A DNA stretch of 64,000 bases from Ustilaginoidea virens (taxonomy: Eukaryota; Ascomycota; Sordariomycetes; Hypocreales; Clavicipitaceae). Location: NCBI RefSeq assembly GCF_000687475.1, contig NC_057319.1:1116001-1180000 (forward strand). The letters run 5' to 3'. A program made the translations under genes and the position numbers. Of this stretch, positions 35,627 through 46,448 are shown piece by piece (positions within the stretch are counted from its first letter, which is position 1; each line of letters opens with the position of its first letter). A model generated the notes under the pieces. That model saw only the letters and a program-made list of their open reading frames with translations, did not search any database and had not been told where the DNA came from.

Positions 35627-38585
35627 TTGTTGTTGTGCCTGCTGGTGCTGATGCTGTTGTGCCTGCTGCTGTTGCTGTGCCTGCTGCATCATTTGCTGTT
35701 GCATCTGCTGCTGCATCTGCTGCATCTGCTGCATCATCTGCGGATTCATGCTGCCCATCATGTTGCCGCCGCCGCCGCCCCCGCGGCCCATCATCTGCTG
35801 CTGCATCTGCTGCATCTGCGCCATCTGCTGCCACGCGGCCGGGTTCATGTTCATGGTGCGGTTCATGGCCATCTGCGACTGCATCATGGCAAAGTACTGC
35901 TGCATCCGCTGAAAGTACTGCGCCATGAGCTGGGGCGTCATGCCGCTTCCGCCGCCTCCGCCGCCGCCGCCGCCGCCGCCGCCCTGCTGCTGGCCCGCGG
36001 CGCCCCCCTGGCCCGGCTGGTCGTCCTTCTTGAACTTGGTGCGCTTGGCGGCCTCCTCCTCCTCGCGCAGGTTGCCTCGCGGCTGCGCCCTCTTCACCTC
36101 GACCGGCTTGCCGTGGATCTCGAGCGGCACGTCGATGCAGGCCTCGACGCCGGCCTCGCTCTCAAACGTGACGAAGCCGAACCCCCGCGGCCGCCCCGTG
36201 TCCTTGTCCATCATGAGCGTGGCGTCCACCACCCGCCCAAACTGCGCAAAGTAGTCCCGGAACTCTTGGTCCGTCGTCTCCTGGCTGACGCCGCCGACAA
36301 AGATCTTGCTCGTCTTCTCCTGCTCATCCCGGGGGATGGCTCGCTTGGGGTCGATCTGGTCCGCTTCCTTGTCAGCCGCGGGGCTCCCTGAGGAAGAGTT
36401 GCTTTGCTTGCTTTCCGTCCCCATTGAGTCGAGTTACAAGAAAAAGGGAGAAAAAGGAAAAATAAAAATAAAAATAAAAATAAAAATAAAAACAAAGATA
36501 AAAATAAAAACTCACAATCTTTCCATCCAGGAAATGCTCCTTCACCATGACAATGTTGACCGTCTTGGCATCCTTGAATGTCAGGAAGCCAAAGCCACGC
36601 GACCGACCGGTGCTGCCATCACGCATCACGGTGCACTCGACGACCTCGCCAAATTGCTCGAAATACTCCCGCAGTGATTCTGCCGGCAGGTCAGCCATCG
36701 ATGAAAAGGAAGGGGTCTGTGTCCGGATCCATCGTAGACTTACGATCGGTCGTTTCCCAGTTCAATCCGCCGATGAACATTTTCCTGCCGCCGCGAAGAG
36801 AGAGTCAGTCAGTCAGTCAGTTGTTCAAAGCTTGTGTCTGTGGCACATGTCCGGGCGAATGAGATGCTTTAAGAAGAAGAAGAAGAAGAGAATAAAAAAC
36901 AAGGGAAAGAAGATCATGCTGTCCATCCGACTGCTCCATCCAACTGGATGGGGGAAAGGGGGGGGGGGATGACTGGGTGGTGGCAGCAGGCAGACAAGCC
37001 CGTTCGCTGGTCGAAAGAGGGAGTTACAAAGAGCTTCAGGAATCATCAGTCATCGACCCGAGGTGGTCGACGCAGCGCAGGACAGCAAGGACGCGGCAGC
37101 TTCCTGGCCATGTCAAGCAGTCGGTTCGCACGCGGACCATGCGGAAACGGTGTAGCGACGAGGTGGCCGTTGTGTCCATTGTGGTCCTCGTCATCTCTAG
37201 CCGTCCGTCCGTGACAGGAACATTCCACGCGGTGGGTAATCTTGGGTCATCTTCAACCTGGTCGACTGTGTCCCTTCTTTTCTTCTTTTGTCTCTATCCA
37301 TCAGGCTTGGCCCCGTAGGAGACGCCGCAAGGGCAGTCGTGAGGGGATGCTGTGGACCCGGCGGGATTTCATTGCAGAAGTTTTTTGAGAGTTTTGTTGG
37401 TGATGATGTTTTGGATTTTGGCCATCCACAACATGCAAGCCCAGGCACGACGACGACGAAAGCCACGGGAAGCTAGCAAATGCAGTCTGTCTTTTGCAGT
37501 GTGTCTTTTTTTTTTTTTCTTTTTTCCCTTTCCTTTTACTCCTCTGAGGTCGATTTGGTCCGTCTCCTTCTTCTCTGTCTGCTCTTTGCTTCTTCCCCTT
37601 TCCATTCTGCTTCCGCTTTCTGCTTCCGCTTTCTGCTTCCGCTCTGCCCTCTTGCTTCCCGCGTGCCTGGGCTCATCGTGCTGGCTGTCTGTCTGGATCT
37701 TGATCTGATGTGAAACTGCACTGTACTGTGCTGTACTGTACTGTTCTGCAACTGTAAACTGTCTGACTCATACTGACTGTCTCATGCTAGTTATACCATA
37801 ACTTTGAGCGCTAGTCGCCTTGAATCCCGCCGCCGCAGCCAAAAAGACGCTGCGCTTGGCACGAAAACTCGCATGCGCGGCCTCGAGGGCTTCCCGTTTC
37901 CTGTTTTGCTGGGCGCCATCCAAAAGACGGACGTGGTCTAGAGTCGGCCGGGGGTTTTTGTCTGGCTCGAGACGATAGTCCAGCAGGCCATGAAACGTAT
38001 AACTCCCAGTGATTTCTGTAGGTGCGATCCACTCTGTCTGTCCCATGTGCTCTTTGCTTTGCAGTAGTTTACTTGTCTCCAGCCCGGCTCAACGTGTTGG
38101 CATCCAAAAGCACAAGTGCTCCCCGCATACGCGGCACCGCACAACTACTCCCGAAACTAGAGTTGACGCCAATTCTCCTTGTCATGCAATGATGTATGCC
38201 TCTCGACACGTCTGCTGACCCAGCTGAGCCGGGCGCGCCTTCCATCGTCCATAAGAATCCCCCCTTCCGAACGAAGCGAAGCCCTTCAGACACCTGCCAA
38301 CGTGTGAAGACTGCCCCTCCGCCTGCTTCGTAGGCAAGTCCCGTTTGGACGGTAGACACCGAAAAGCCATTGACCAGGGCCAAGATGTTCAAGAGGCATT
38401 TTCATGGCGAGAAAGAGAAAAAAAAAATCCAACGGCTTCTTCTTTCATGAAAGAGGGCAAGGGGAAATGTGTCGTCGCATTCGCCAAAACGCATCTTGTC
38501 AAAACTTACCCGTCATCCTTGGCACTCGCCCTGTGTACAGTTCCGTAAGGAGGAGTGGATACGTCCATCTCGTGGGACGGCGCGT

Positions 38586-38620
<35 letters not shown>

Positions 38621-38954
38621 TCGCTGCCGCCACCACCCAGGTTGAAATCGACTTCGTCGTCGTCTTCTTCGTCGTTGTTTCCGTTTTGGTTCATACTCTC
38701 GTTCATACTCTCGTCCTGTTGCATGTGGCTGCCCCGTTGATCCACTACACTCTGTGCCTCAGCTTTGGGAGGTTCAAGCGCAGGTGGTGCAGCTGCAACA
38801 GGGGGGGCCGGATTCGGCGCATCGTTATCATCGTAGCTGGAGCGGCGGCAATGAATTAGGCAATTGAATTCAGTTGAAGCAGGAGGGGGGAAGGTGTTCC
38901 GCTCTCATACAGATCAGCAAAGAGATCATCTTCAAAATTCTCGGGTTCCGTCAT
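35153..38954 (-). CDS. HRP1: Hrp1/Nab4-type hnRNP, two RRMs with poly-Gln tail
   Basis: Shuttling RNA-binding protein; in yeast it is cleavage factor IB, binding the UA-rich polyadenylation enhancer and aiding export. Exons 38911-38954, 38510-38836, 36744-36784, 36516-36679 and 35153-36355 give 592 residues. The acidic N-terminus starts MTEPENFEDDLFADL and has a ten-Ala run. RRM1 (125-200) has RNP2 MFIGGL and RNP1 SRGFGFLTF; RRM2 (209-285) has IFVGGV and PRGFGFVTF; the linker IIDPKRAIPRDEQ is characteristic of Hrp1. The tail is Gly-, Met- and Gln-rich with more than twenty consecutive Gln and ends in RGG repeats. Intron 2 is 1725 nt. Divergent from GYP1. Confidence 0.95.
35500..35720 (-). repeat. 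CAG/CAA trinucleotide repeat (poly-Gln)
   Basis: Coding microsatellite inside HRP1. The purest part, at about 35561-35625, is uninterrupted CAG on the coding strand, flanked by mixed CAG/CAA. Length polymorphism between isolates would be expected. Confidence 0.9.
36785..38509 (-). other. Exceptionally long HRP1 intron 2 (1725 nt)
   Basis: Starts with canonical GTAAGT after ...AKDDGG and ends CAG before the codon block KMFIGGLNWETTDQ. Just upstream of the acceptor are four overlapping CTGAC units (36804-36820), a perfect branch-site consensus, then a pyrimidine tract. No exon joining the flanking frames was found inside, and no nested gene is convincing. A CTGTA-rich run lies at about 37715-37750. 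Confidence 0.85.
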
Positions 38955-39729
38955 TTTTCGAGTGACGGGGGACGGGGACGAAGGAGCCGGACAAGCTGCG
39001 ACAGCTTGCACGACTTCAGCTCCGGTCTCGACCAAAAATCAAATCAGTAAAGCGCTCAGCGGAGTTGTCAAGCGCCAAGGGACAGTTGTGATGTGGATTT
39101 TTTTGATGGACTGCGTGACACTGGGCGACGACGCAGTGAGCCGTTCGACAGGATGGGGTTGCAAAAACCAAGCTTGGCCAAGGAGAAATGGACGTGGTGA
39201 ACAACTGAAGTAACCAGACGGAACCAGACTGAATGTAGCTTTGCTTGGCTTACTAAGGCGGCAAGGCAAGGTGATTGATTGATTGATGAATGGGGCCATC
39301 CCGGCAGCTGCAGCGGGCAACTCTGCCGAAACGCCCGTGCCAGATGCCAGAGGCGAGAGGAGGCGCCAGCGACCTGGCCAGCGACCTGGCCAGCGGACAT
39401 GCATGTACTGCCTGGTACATTAGGTACCTACAGTTGACCATACCCCCAACGGTACGGCTGGGCATATCCGCCTGGCACATACGCCTGGCCTGGCACATAC
39501 GCCTGGCACATCCAACCAGGCAGACCAGACCAGACCAGACCGCGCTGAGCAGCATCCAGCGTCCAGCTTCCCATCCATCCGTCATTTCTCCTCAAACCCT
39601 CAAGAACCTCGCGCATACACGCCCTCGTCCCCCCCTCACCCCCCTCACCCCCCTCACCCCCCTCACCACCCAGCGCAATCCTTGCACTATGAGGCTTGAT
39701 CTCGGCTTTTCCAACGACCAGACGTGATC
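38955..39729. other. Divergent promoter region HRP1/GYP1
   Basis: Holds near-repeats CGACCTGGCCAG (about 39369-39393), TACGCCTGGC (about 39470-39510) and a CCCCTCAC array (39630-39666) close to the GYP1 start. No gene is supported. Confidence 0.5.
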
Positions 39730-42149
39730 ATGTGGTCGTCACCTGGTGGCGGCGAGAAGCCCACAGCCTCAGTAAGTCGTCAATGTCGTGCCCGAGGCTG
39801 GCCGATGCTGGACTGGATTGCATGTTTGCTGTTGCTGACAGCCAAACCCGAACCGTATAGCCTCAAGAAATGGTACAAGTCGGTAAGCAATCCAGCGCGC
39901 AATTCCTCTATCAATGAACGGTCTACTTCCAAAATCAAAAGAGAATCTCGGTCAACATCCTTTCAAACACCTCTGGTATTGACTCTCTCGTTCTGCATCC
40001 AGATCGCTCCGAGTATGTCGCATCTTCACCTCGAACGAAACGCCCCTTGCAACTTTGGCTCCCAAAAAACGGCTCCATTCTCTTAGAAGCTCATCGGTGA
40101 TAATCATAGATCTGCCTCGCCCTTCTGGAGACTGCCGGTCAGAGAGCCAGCTTCTAGAAGAAGCGTGACGACGCCTGCGAACCGCGACTCCAACTTGGTT
40201 GTGGGCGCTGCCTACTCCCATGCCGATATGCTCAAGCTGGACTCCTTGTATGTATCCGAGCCACGCTTCGACAGCCGCGGCCCTTTTGTTTATCATTCGC
40301 AAGGCTAAACCCCACCTCTCACAACCAACCAGGAGCCTCTCTGGAAACCGACCGCAAACACCCCCGTCGACGAATTCTATCAAAGCTCGAAACAGCGAGG
40401 CTACCCCTCCCCCGCGGGCATCTACGGGCGGCACAAACTCCCCTCCGTTCAAGACCTACATGAATTTCCTTTCCAACACCAACGACGACTGGAAAGCTGA
40501 CGAAGATGACATGCTTGGTTACGACGATGAAGACGGTGACGAGTTTGGGCTGCCGAGCCTGTCCAACATGAAGAGAAGGGCAAACAAGATGGCGTCGCAG
40601 AATAAGGCCAATGCCGGGACATTGTCGCCAGCTCTGGGAGGCTCATTCGCCATGGGGGGGAGGCGACCTTCAAACAGTGCCGACATTGCCATCGAAAGAC
40701 CATCATTATCATATCCAACGCCAAGCAAGAGCGAGGGCAAGATCCTCCGGCCGCAGTACAAAGATATTCTCCAAGGTACGGGAGGGGGTCCGGGCCGTCC
40801 GTCATGCGTGGTTGTTGATTTCTCTCTTTTCTCGTTACATGCATAGCTAGCTAATCGTCATCTGACAGATCCCGCAAACGCCTTGCACCTTATCAACTAC
40901 CCATCCATCCCAGGCGACGCGACGTCCAAGGAAGCGGACGTCATCAATTCTCGAATAACAAGAATCAACAAGTTCAAGAAGCTGCTCCAGGCCTCGTCCA
41001 TCCCGCTGGCAGAATTGCGGGCTCTGGCCTGGTCGGGCGTCCCCGGCGAGGTCCGCGCCATGACGTGGCAGCTCCTGCTCAGCTACCTGCCCATCAACAG
41101 CGAGAGGAGAGCGGCGACGCTGGAGCGCAAACGCAAAGAGTACACGGACGGCGTGCGGCAAGCCTTCGAGCGGGCCGGCCTCAACGCCGCGTCGCCCGGA
41201 CGAGCACGAGGGCTGGACGAAGCCGTGTGGCACCAGATCAGCATAGACATTCCCCGCACGAACCCCCACATCGAGCTCTACAGCTACGAGGTGACGCAGA
41301 GGTGCCTGGAGCGGATCCTCTACGTGTGGGCGGTGCGCCATCCCGCCAGCGGCTACGTCCAGGGCATCAACGACCTGGTGACGCCCTTTTTCCAGGTCTT
41401 CCTGGGCCTGTACATTGCCGACCCGAACGTCGAGGCGGGCATGGACCCCGGGCAGCTGCCCAAGTCGGTGCTCGACGCGGTCGAGGCGGACTCGTTCTGG
41501 TGCCTGACCAAGCTGCTCGACGGCATCCAGGACCACTACATAGTCGCGCAGCCGGGCATCCAGCGCCAGGTCGGCGCCCTGCGCGGCCTGACCGCGCGCA
41601 TCGACTCCGCCCTGTCCAAGCATCTCGAGCAGCAAGGCGTCGAGTTTATCCAGTTTAGTTTCCGGTGGATGAACTGCCTCTTGATGCGCGAGATGAACGT
41701 CAAGAACATAATCCGCATGTGGGACACCTATCTTGTATGTTGCCGCAGCGATCCTCTGTCCCTTATTCCGCGAGCACTCTATTCTTTTTTTTTACCTTTT
41801 CTTTTTTTTTCTTTTTTTTTTTTTTGTTGGGCTTCCGTTCCAACTTTTTTTTTTTCCCCTTTCTTTCCTTTCCCTTCTAACCCGCAGACAGGCCGAAGAG
41901 CAAGGCTTCTCCGAATTCCACCTCTACGTCTGCGCCGCCCTGCTCGTCAAGTGGTCCGACAAGCTGGTCAAGATGGACTTTCAAGAAATCATGATGTTCC
42001 TCCAGAGCCTGCCCACCAAGGCCTGGACCGAAAAGGACGTCGAGCTGCTCCTCAGCGAGGCCTTCATCTGGCAGAGCCTGTACAAGGGGTCCGCGGCCCA
42101 CCTCAAGGGCGGGCCTAGTAAGCCGCTGCTTTCGAATCTGCAGCTGTGA
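39730..42149 (+). CDS. GYP1: Rab GTPase-activating protein, TBC domain (Gyp1)
   Basis: Accelerates GTP hydrolysis by Ypt/Rab GTPases, in yeast Ypt1 and Sec4 at the Golgi. Firm exons: 40333-40775, 40869-41734 and 41892-42149. The likely preceding exon ends at 40247 (ANRDSNLVVGAAYSHADML), and the likely first exon is 39730-39771 (MWSSPGGGEKPTAS). The TBC domain starts RALAWSGVPGEVRAMTW; the catalytic dual fingers are ISIDIPR (Arg finger) and SGYVQG (Gln finger). The end is LQSLPTKAW...LLSEAFIWQS. Between 39883 and 40100 no single set of introns keeps the frame, so the N-terminal model is uncertain or the sequence has an indel. An acidic stretch DDWKADEDDMLGYDDED precedes the TBC domain. Confidence 0.92.
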
Positions 42150-42876
42150 GGGCGGGGGGTGGGGCATGGAACGGCAGCGGGACAAGCGTTTACGTTTACC
42201 TCGACTTTTTTTTTCTTTTTTTTTTTTTTTTAGGTATACAGCATGACGCGGCCGTCTCGGACCGTCCGTTCGGAGGCATCTTGTCCGGGGATAATGGCGT
42301 AAATAGACAATGTGTGCCTCCCTGCAAGCCAGAACTCGGTACTCCATCCGCCATGCGCCGTTCCAACAAAGCATGAGCTGTCCAAGGTCCTTTTCCGCTT
42401 TCCAAGGGAGAAAAACCAACAAGATGTATATATATATATACAAAGATGGGGGGCGGGAAGACGGAGACACCGCCCGCGCGAGACAACGCCAAGTCTTGTC
42501 CTGTTGTGATGCGAAAAAGAAAAAAATGCTCCAGCTGTTCTGCTTCTAGGGCAGAATCAGGGGACGGATGCGAATTCGCTGGTATAAATGCAGGAGATTC
42601 AAGAAGAGGGAAAAAAAGAAGAAGAAGGGAAAAGGAAGAAGAAAAGTCAGAAGAGAAAACAGAAGGGAGAAAAAAAAAGAAGAAGTAAAGTCAGAAGAGA
42701 AAACAAAAGGGAGAAACAAAGAGAAGAACAAAAGTCAGAAGAGAAAACAAAAGGGAGAAAAAAAAGAAGAAGAAGAGACAGAAACGGCAAAAAAAAGAAG
42801 GAAAAAAAAAAAGACAAGACAGACGCTAAATCAATCAAGCCGACCAAACACCACCGCTGCTCGCATCCATCCTCAC
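42150..42876. other. Convergent spacer with purine minisatellite
   Basis: Carries a T-rich stretch (42207-42231), a TATA dinucleotide run at 42424-42440 and, from about 42600, an almost pure purine strand. No gene is supported. Confidence 0.6.
42600..42815. repeat. Purine-rich minisatellite, about 45-bp unit
   Basis: The + strand is almost all A and G. The phrase AGTCAGAAGAGAAAAC recurs at about 42645, 42688 and 42734, each followed by AGAAGGGAGAAA-like sequence. A mirror-type purine tract of this length could form triplex DNA. Confidence 0.85.
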
Positions 42877-44709
42877 TCACGCCCTCTTCAAATCGTCGAC
42901 ATAGGCCAGCGTGTGTCTGTTGCCGTCGCAGACTCTAGCCCACTCGAGCAGCAAGCGCCATACGTAGAGGCGCATGTCCTCCCGGCGCAGGACCCTCTCG
43001 GCCCACTCCCGGCCCTGTTCGGCGATGAGGCGGGCCGCCGCGTCACCCGGACCCCCGCGGTCGGAAAAGTAGTCGAGCAGGGGGTACAGGTCCTGCAGGG
43101 TGTTGTCCAGGGGCACAAAGTGCACCCAGGGGGCGAGGCGGTCGTCGTGCCACTCGGCGTATATGGTGGCCTTGAGCGGCAGGCTGGTCGAGCGGAGGAA
43201 GCCGCGGAACCGGGCGGAGAAGGAGTTGCCGTCGACGTCCGGGAGGAACTTGTACTCGTACTGCTTCTCCATGGGCAGGTGCTCCCGCACGGCAAAGGTG
43301 TCGAAGTAAAAGGGGCACTCGTCGGGGGGGCAGAGGCGGACAAAGGCGGCGTCGGCAAACCGGCGGATCCAGGGGCCCAGGTTGCCGTTGTGCAGGCGCG
43401 GGCTGGGATACAGGTCGGCCGAGGGGAGCGGGAACGTCTTGGCGCGCACGCCGGTCCGCTCGGCGTCGGCGACGACGGTGCCGTTGAGCATGTGGACGAG
43501 CCGCTGGCGCTGGAAGTGGTGCCAGTTGTGCGCCTTGGCGCGGCCTCCGGAGCCCTCGCCGCGCCAGACGACGGCGTCCTTCTTGCGCTCCCACGACGGG
43601 CCGTGCGACTCGCCGCCCGAGTAGAAGTCGCCCCGGTCGAGGTACATGGCGCCGGGGATGAGGATCTCGTTGTTGGCGAGCAGCTTGGAGCCGCCAAAGA
43701 GGGGGATGAGCTCCTCGGTCGACGACAGGCTGATGGGCTCGATGAAGGAGCCGTGGAGCTGGCGCAGGTGCGGCTGCCAGCAGGGATCCGCGGCGGCCGT
43801 GCTGTTCTGCACGTAGCCGTTGAGCGCGTACTTTGGCCGGTAGTCTCGAGGGAACTCGGCCGGGCCCGACATGTCCTGCACCTGCTCGACGTCGCGGGCC
43901 GGCGTGTCCGGGCCGCAGGTCTTGACGAACAGGTTCCAGTACTGCTCGCTCGGCCCGTACCACTTTGGGTCGTAGGGATCCGCCTTGGCGGCATCCACGT
44001 CCGCGCGGTCCGTGTATCTCGTCGTGGCCTCCTCGACGTGGACCATGGTTCTCTCGGTGGCCGCCTTGTCGACCAGCTTGGCGACGGATTCGTGGGGCAC
44101 CAGCAGCCTCGGCTCGTCCATGTAGTTGATGGGCATGTCGACGTCGGGCAGGAAGCCGGCGACCTCGGCCACCAGGTCGGTCCAGAGCTGCAGCCAGGGC
44201 ACGCGGTCGGTGGTGTCGCCGTCCCCGCGGGCGGTGCCGTTGCGGACCCTGACGACGTGGTGCCAGGCGTTGGCGCGCCTGCTGGTTTCGGCGGGATCCA
44301 GGGCCCAGAACGGGGCCAGGTCCTTGTAGATCCTGTCAAAGAAGTCCTCGACGACGACGGCGCTGCAATTTTGGGCGGCCTCGAACCAGCGATCGAAGCC
44401 GGGGGGAGGGTGCCGGCCTCGCCGCTCTCGGTAGCGGGCCGCAGCCGACGCGAGGTGGTGGCTCTGTCTGGCCACGAGATCGTCGTGGTGGGCTTTGGCG
44501 TCGAGCATCAGCTTCCGGACGGGGTGCTTCAGCGTGCCGGCGGCTTGCTGGAGCGTCTTGCGGGCGGTTCGGCGATCCCAAAAGCGGGAGTCGTTCCACA
44601 GCGCATAGTTGGCCAGGAGGAACAGCGAGGCAAAGATGATGGCGGCATAGCGCAGGGTCAGCCGCGACGGCCACTGCAGCGGGTTCCAAGCCAGGCCGGG
44701 CGTGGACAT
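42877..44709 (-). CDS. GT90 / CAP10-like glycosyltransferase, type II membrane protein
   Basis: Single exon of 610 residues. A short N-terminal tail is followed by one membrane segment (about 17-37, YAAIIFASLFLLANYALW), giving a Golgi type II topology. The C-terminal catalytic region has the CAP10/LPS-modifying blocks: KKDAVVWRGEGSGGR, FLPDVDGNSFSARFRGFLRS, LPLKATIYAEWHDDRLAPW and the final HFVPLDNTLQDLYPLLDYF. In Cryptococcus CAP10-family proteins act in capsule and glycan synthesis; in moulds they are abundant and mostly uncharacterised. The donor is likely a UDP-sugar, by family. The start is the first Met directly before the membrane segment; the frame is open further upstream only through a GACGGG repeat. 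Confidence 0.9.
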   Translation of the reverse strand: MSTPGLAWNPLQWPSRLTLRYAAIIFASLFLLANYALWNDSRFWDRRTARKTLQQAAGTLKHPVRKLMLDAKAHHDDLVARQSHHLASAAARYRERRGRHPPPGFDRWFEAAQNCSAVVVEDFFDRIYKDLAPFWALDPAETSRRANAWHHVVRVRNGTARGDGDTTDRVPWLQLWTDLVAEVAGFLPDVDMPINYMDEPRLLVPHESVAKLVDKAATERTMVHVEEATTRYTDRADVDAAKADPYDPKWYGPSEQYWNLFVKTCGPDTPARDVEQVQDMSGPAEFPRDYRPKYALNGYVQNSTAAADPCWQPHLRQLHGSFIEPISLSSTEELIPLFGGSKLLANNEILIPGAMYLDRGDFYSGGESHGPSWERKKDAVVWRGEGSGGRAKAHNWHHFQRQRLVHMLNGTVVADAERTGVRAKTFPLPSADLYPSPRLHNGNLGPWIRRFADAAFVRLCPPDECPFYFDTFAVREHLPMEKQYEYKFLPDVDGNSFSARFRGFLRSTSLPLKATIYAEWHDDRLAPWVHFVPLDNTLQDLYPLLDYFSDRGGPGDAAARLIAEQGREWAERVLRREDMRLYVWRLLLEWARVCDGNRHTLAYVDDLKRA

Positions 44710-46448
44710 GGCCAAGGAGGATGACGAGACGACGGGGACGACGGGGACGACGGGGACGACGGGGAGCGACGTGGTGGTGTGGGATGAGCACACGTCAGTA
44801 CATTGGGAGCAGGCCGAGTTGCAAGCTTGCTGCCACCTCTGGCAAACTGCTAGTTGTGGTCGAGCTTCTCTTCCTTTTTTTCGTTTTTTTTCCTCTTTTT
44901 TTTTTCTTTTTTTTTTTAGCGACGTTACGAGCCAAGAGTCGAATCGAGTCGAGACCAGGAAGGGCTTGAAGAGCAGGCCCTCGGGAAACAAGGGCAAAGG
45001 AAGCTAGTCTGACAGACCAAAGCGGGACCCGGTTGCGTCAAAAAGCCCCGGTCAACGGGGATGTGGTTGAGTGTTTTGCACTCGTTTTGCTCGTCGCCCC
45101 AGCAGACTCGTGTGCTTTTCATCGTGACAATGCCGGCCATTGCCAGCGACTGCCAGCGACTTGCCTCGACAAGACGACCACCAGCCCCACGTGGTCGTCG
45201 GTTTCCCCCCCCCCCCCCTTCTCCCTTCCTTGGTCATGGTCCATGGACTCGCAGGTTATAACCCAGAAATGGCCGTCATTGTGCAGTCCTGGGTTGATTG
45301 GAGGTGCGGCAGCCCTGCTTCGCTCCTCCCTTTTGGCTGCAGGAGTCTCACACGGTCGGGGGGGGGACTTGGCCCCCTCCCCCTTTGTCAGCTGCATGCC
45401 CACTAGCTTAAACGGGAACTGCCCGGCCATGAATGAATGAACGACGTTTGTGTTATCGAGACTTTGGGAGCAGGGTTGCATCGAGGCAGCGGCCGAGTGT
45501 CAGTAGGCTGTGCTGGGCACGGCTTGATTCGTGGAGCAGCACCGCCCAGCAGCGAGAAGCATGCCAGCGTGAAGCAGGCCAGCATGAAGCATGCCAACGC
45601 GGTGCGTCGTCCCCTCTTGTGTCCTTTGCCTTGGCCGACTTTTTTTTTTTTTTCTTCGACAATGGCAGTGGCGTCCGCCGTGCCTGCCACGGCAAGCAGC
45701 AGGTGGGGCGGGAGGGAGCCCCCACCCGCGTTCTTCACTGACGCATGCGTGGTCGGAGATTTGCAGGCATCCCCGGCCCAGGAGCTGATGGCCCGGGCTC
45801 GGCTTATGTAATCCCCGTAATCCCAGCTTACAACCCAAGGGCCGTTGTTGGCGTTGTTGGCGTTGTTGGCGTTGTTGGCGTTGTTGGCGTTGTTGGCTGG
45901 CTTGCAGTGTTGCGCGGCAAACCAATCCCAGCCATGAGATTGCTCTGCTCTTGCCTGCCTCGTTTACCCTGCGGTGCAACCCGGCGCAGTCCCTCTTTCC
46001 GAGGTCCTTATCTGACCGGCCTTCAAATGCCCATCTGGTTCCAGTCCCGATTTCTGCAACCCCGCCCACACGCCGCAGACGAGAGCGGCTCGCGGCACAA
46101 TAAACGTCAGCTTGGAAGCAATGCCTCTTGTGAGCGTCCGCCCAGCCTCCTACAGGGTAGCTAGGTCGCCGTCGGGCTCTTCCCCGGCTAAACGTCGCCT
46201 CGCCTCCCAGAGGCGCCGCGAGCCAATCACCGCGCAGCCAATTACCATGGAGGCAAATCCATGGGGCTTTTCCTCAACCGCGAGTTTTGACCAACGTCCG
46301 ACAACGCATAGCACCGAGGAGAACAACCACTACTCACTCACCTGCTGCCTCTGTGTCATTTATACTCCCGCCCCCCCCCTTACAGCGGGCTACGCGCAAG
46401 AGTCCAGAGCGCTTCCCCCCCCCCCCACGTCGTCCACAGATTGTCGAG
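44710..46448. other. Divergent spacer GT90 / complex I subunit
   Basis: Contains a GACGGG-type array at about 44733-44764, T-rich leader tracts near 44875-44918, and a 9-bp GTTGTTGGC array at about 45843-45897. No gene is supported. The last 100 bases are C-rich and form the NDUFS7 promoter and leader. Confidence 0.55.
45843..45897. repeat. 9-bp tandem repeat GTTGTTGGC
   Basis: Six almost perfect copies. Confidence 0.9.

Noticed and set aside
35129..36391. 420-codon + strand frame with poly-Leu across HRP1
   Set aside because: Poly-Leu arises from reading the CAG repeat as CTG on the opposite strand.
42568..44724. 718-codon open frame on the + strand opposite the GT90 gene
   Set aside because: It is the antisense shadow of a GC-rich coding region. 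Its protein is low-complexity and shows no family motif, while the minus-strand frame has clear GT90 blocks.
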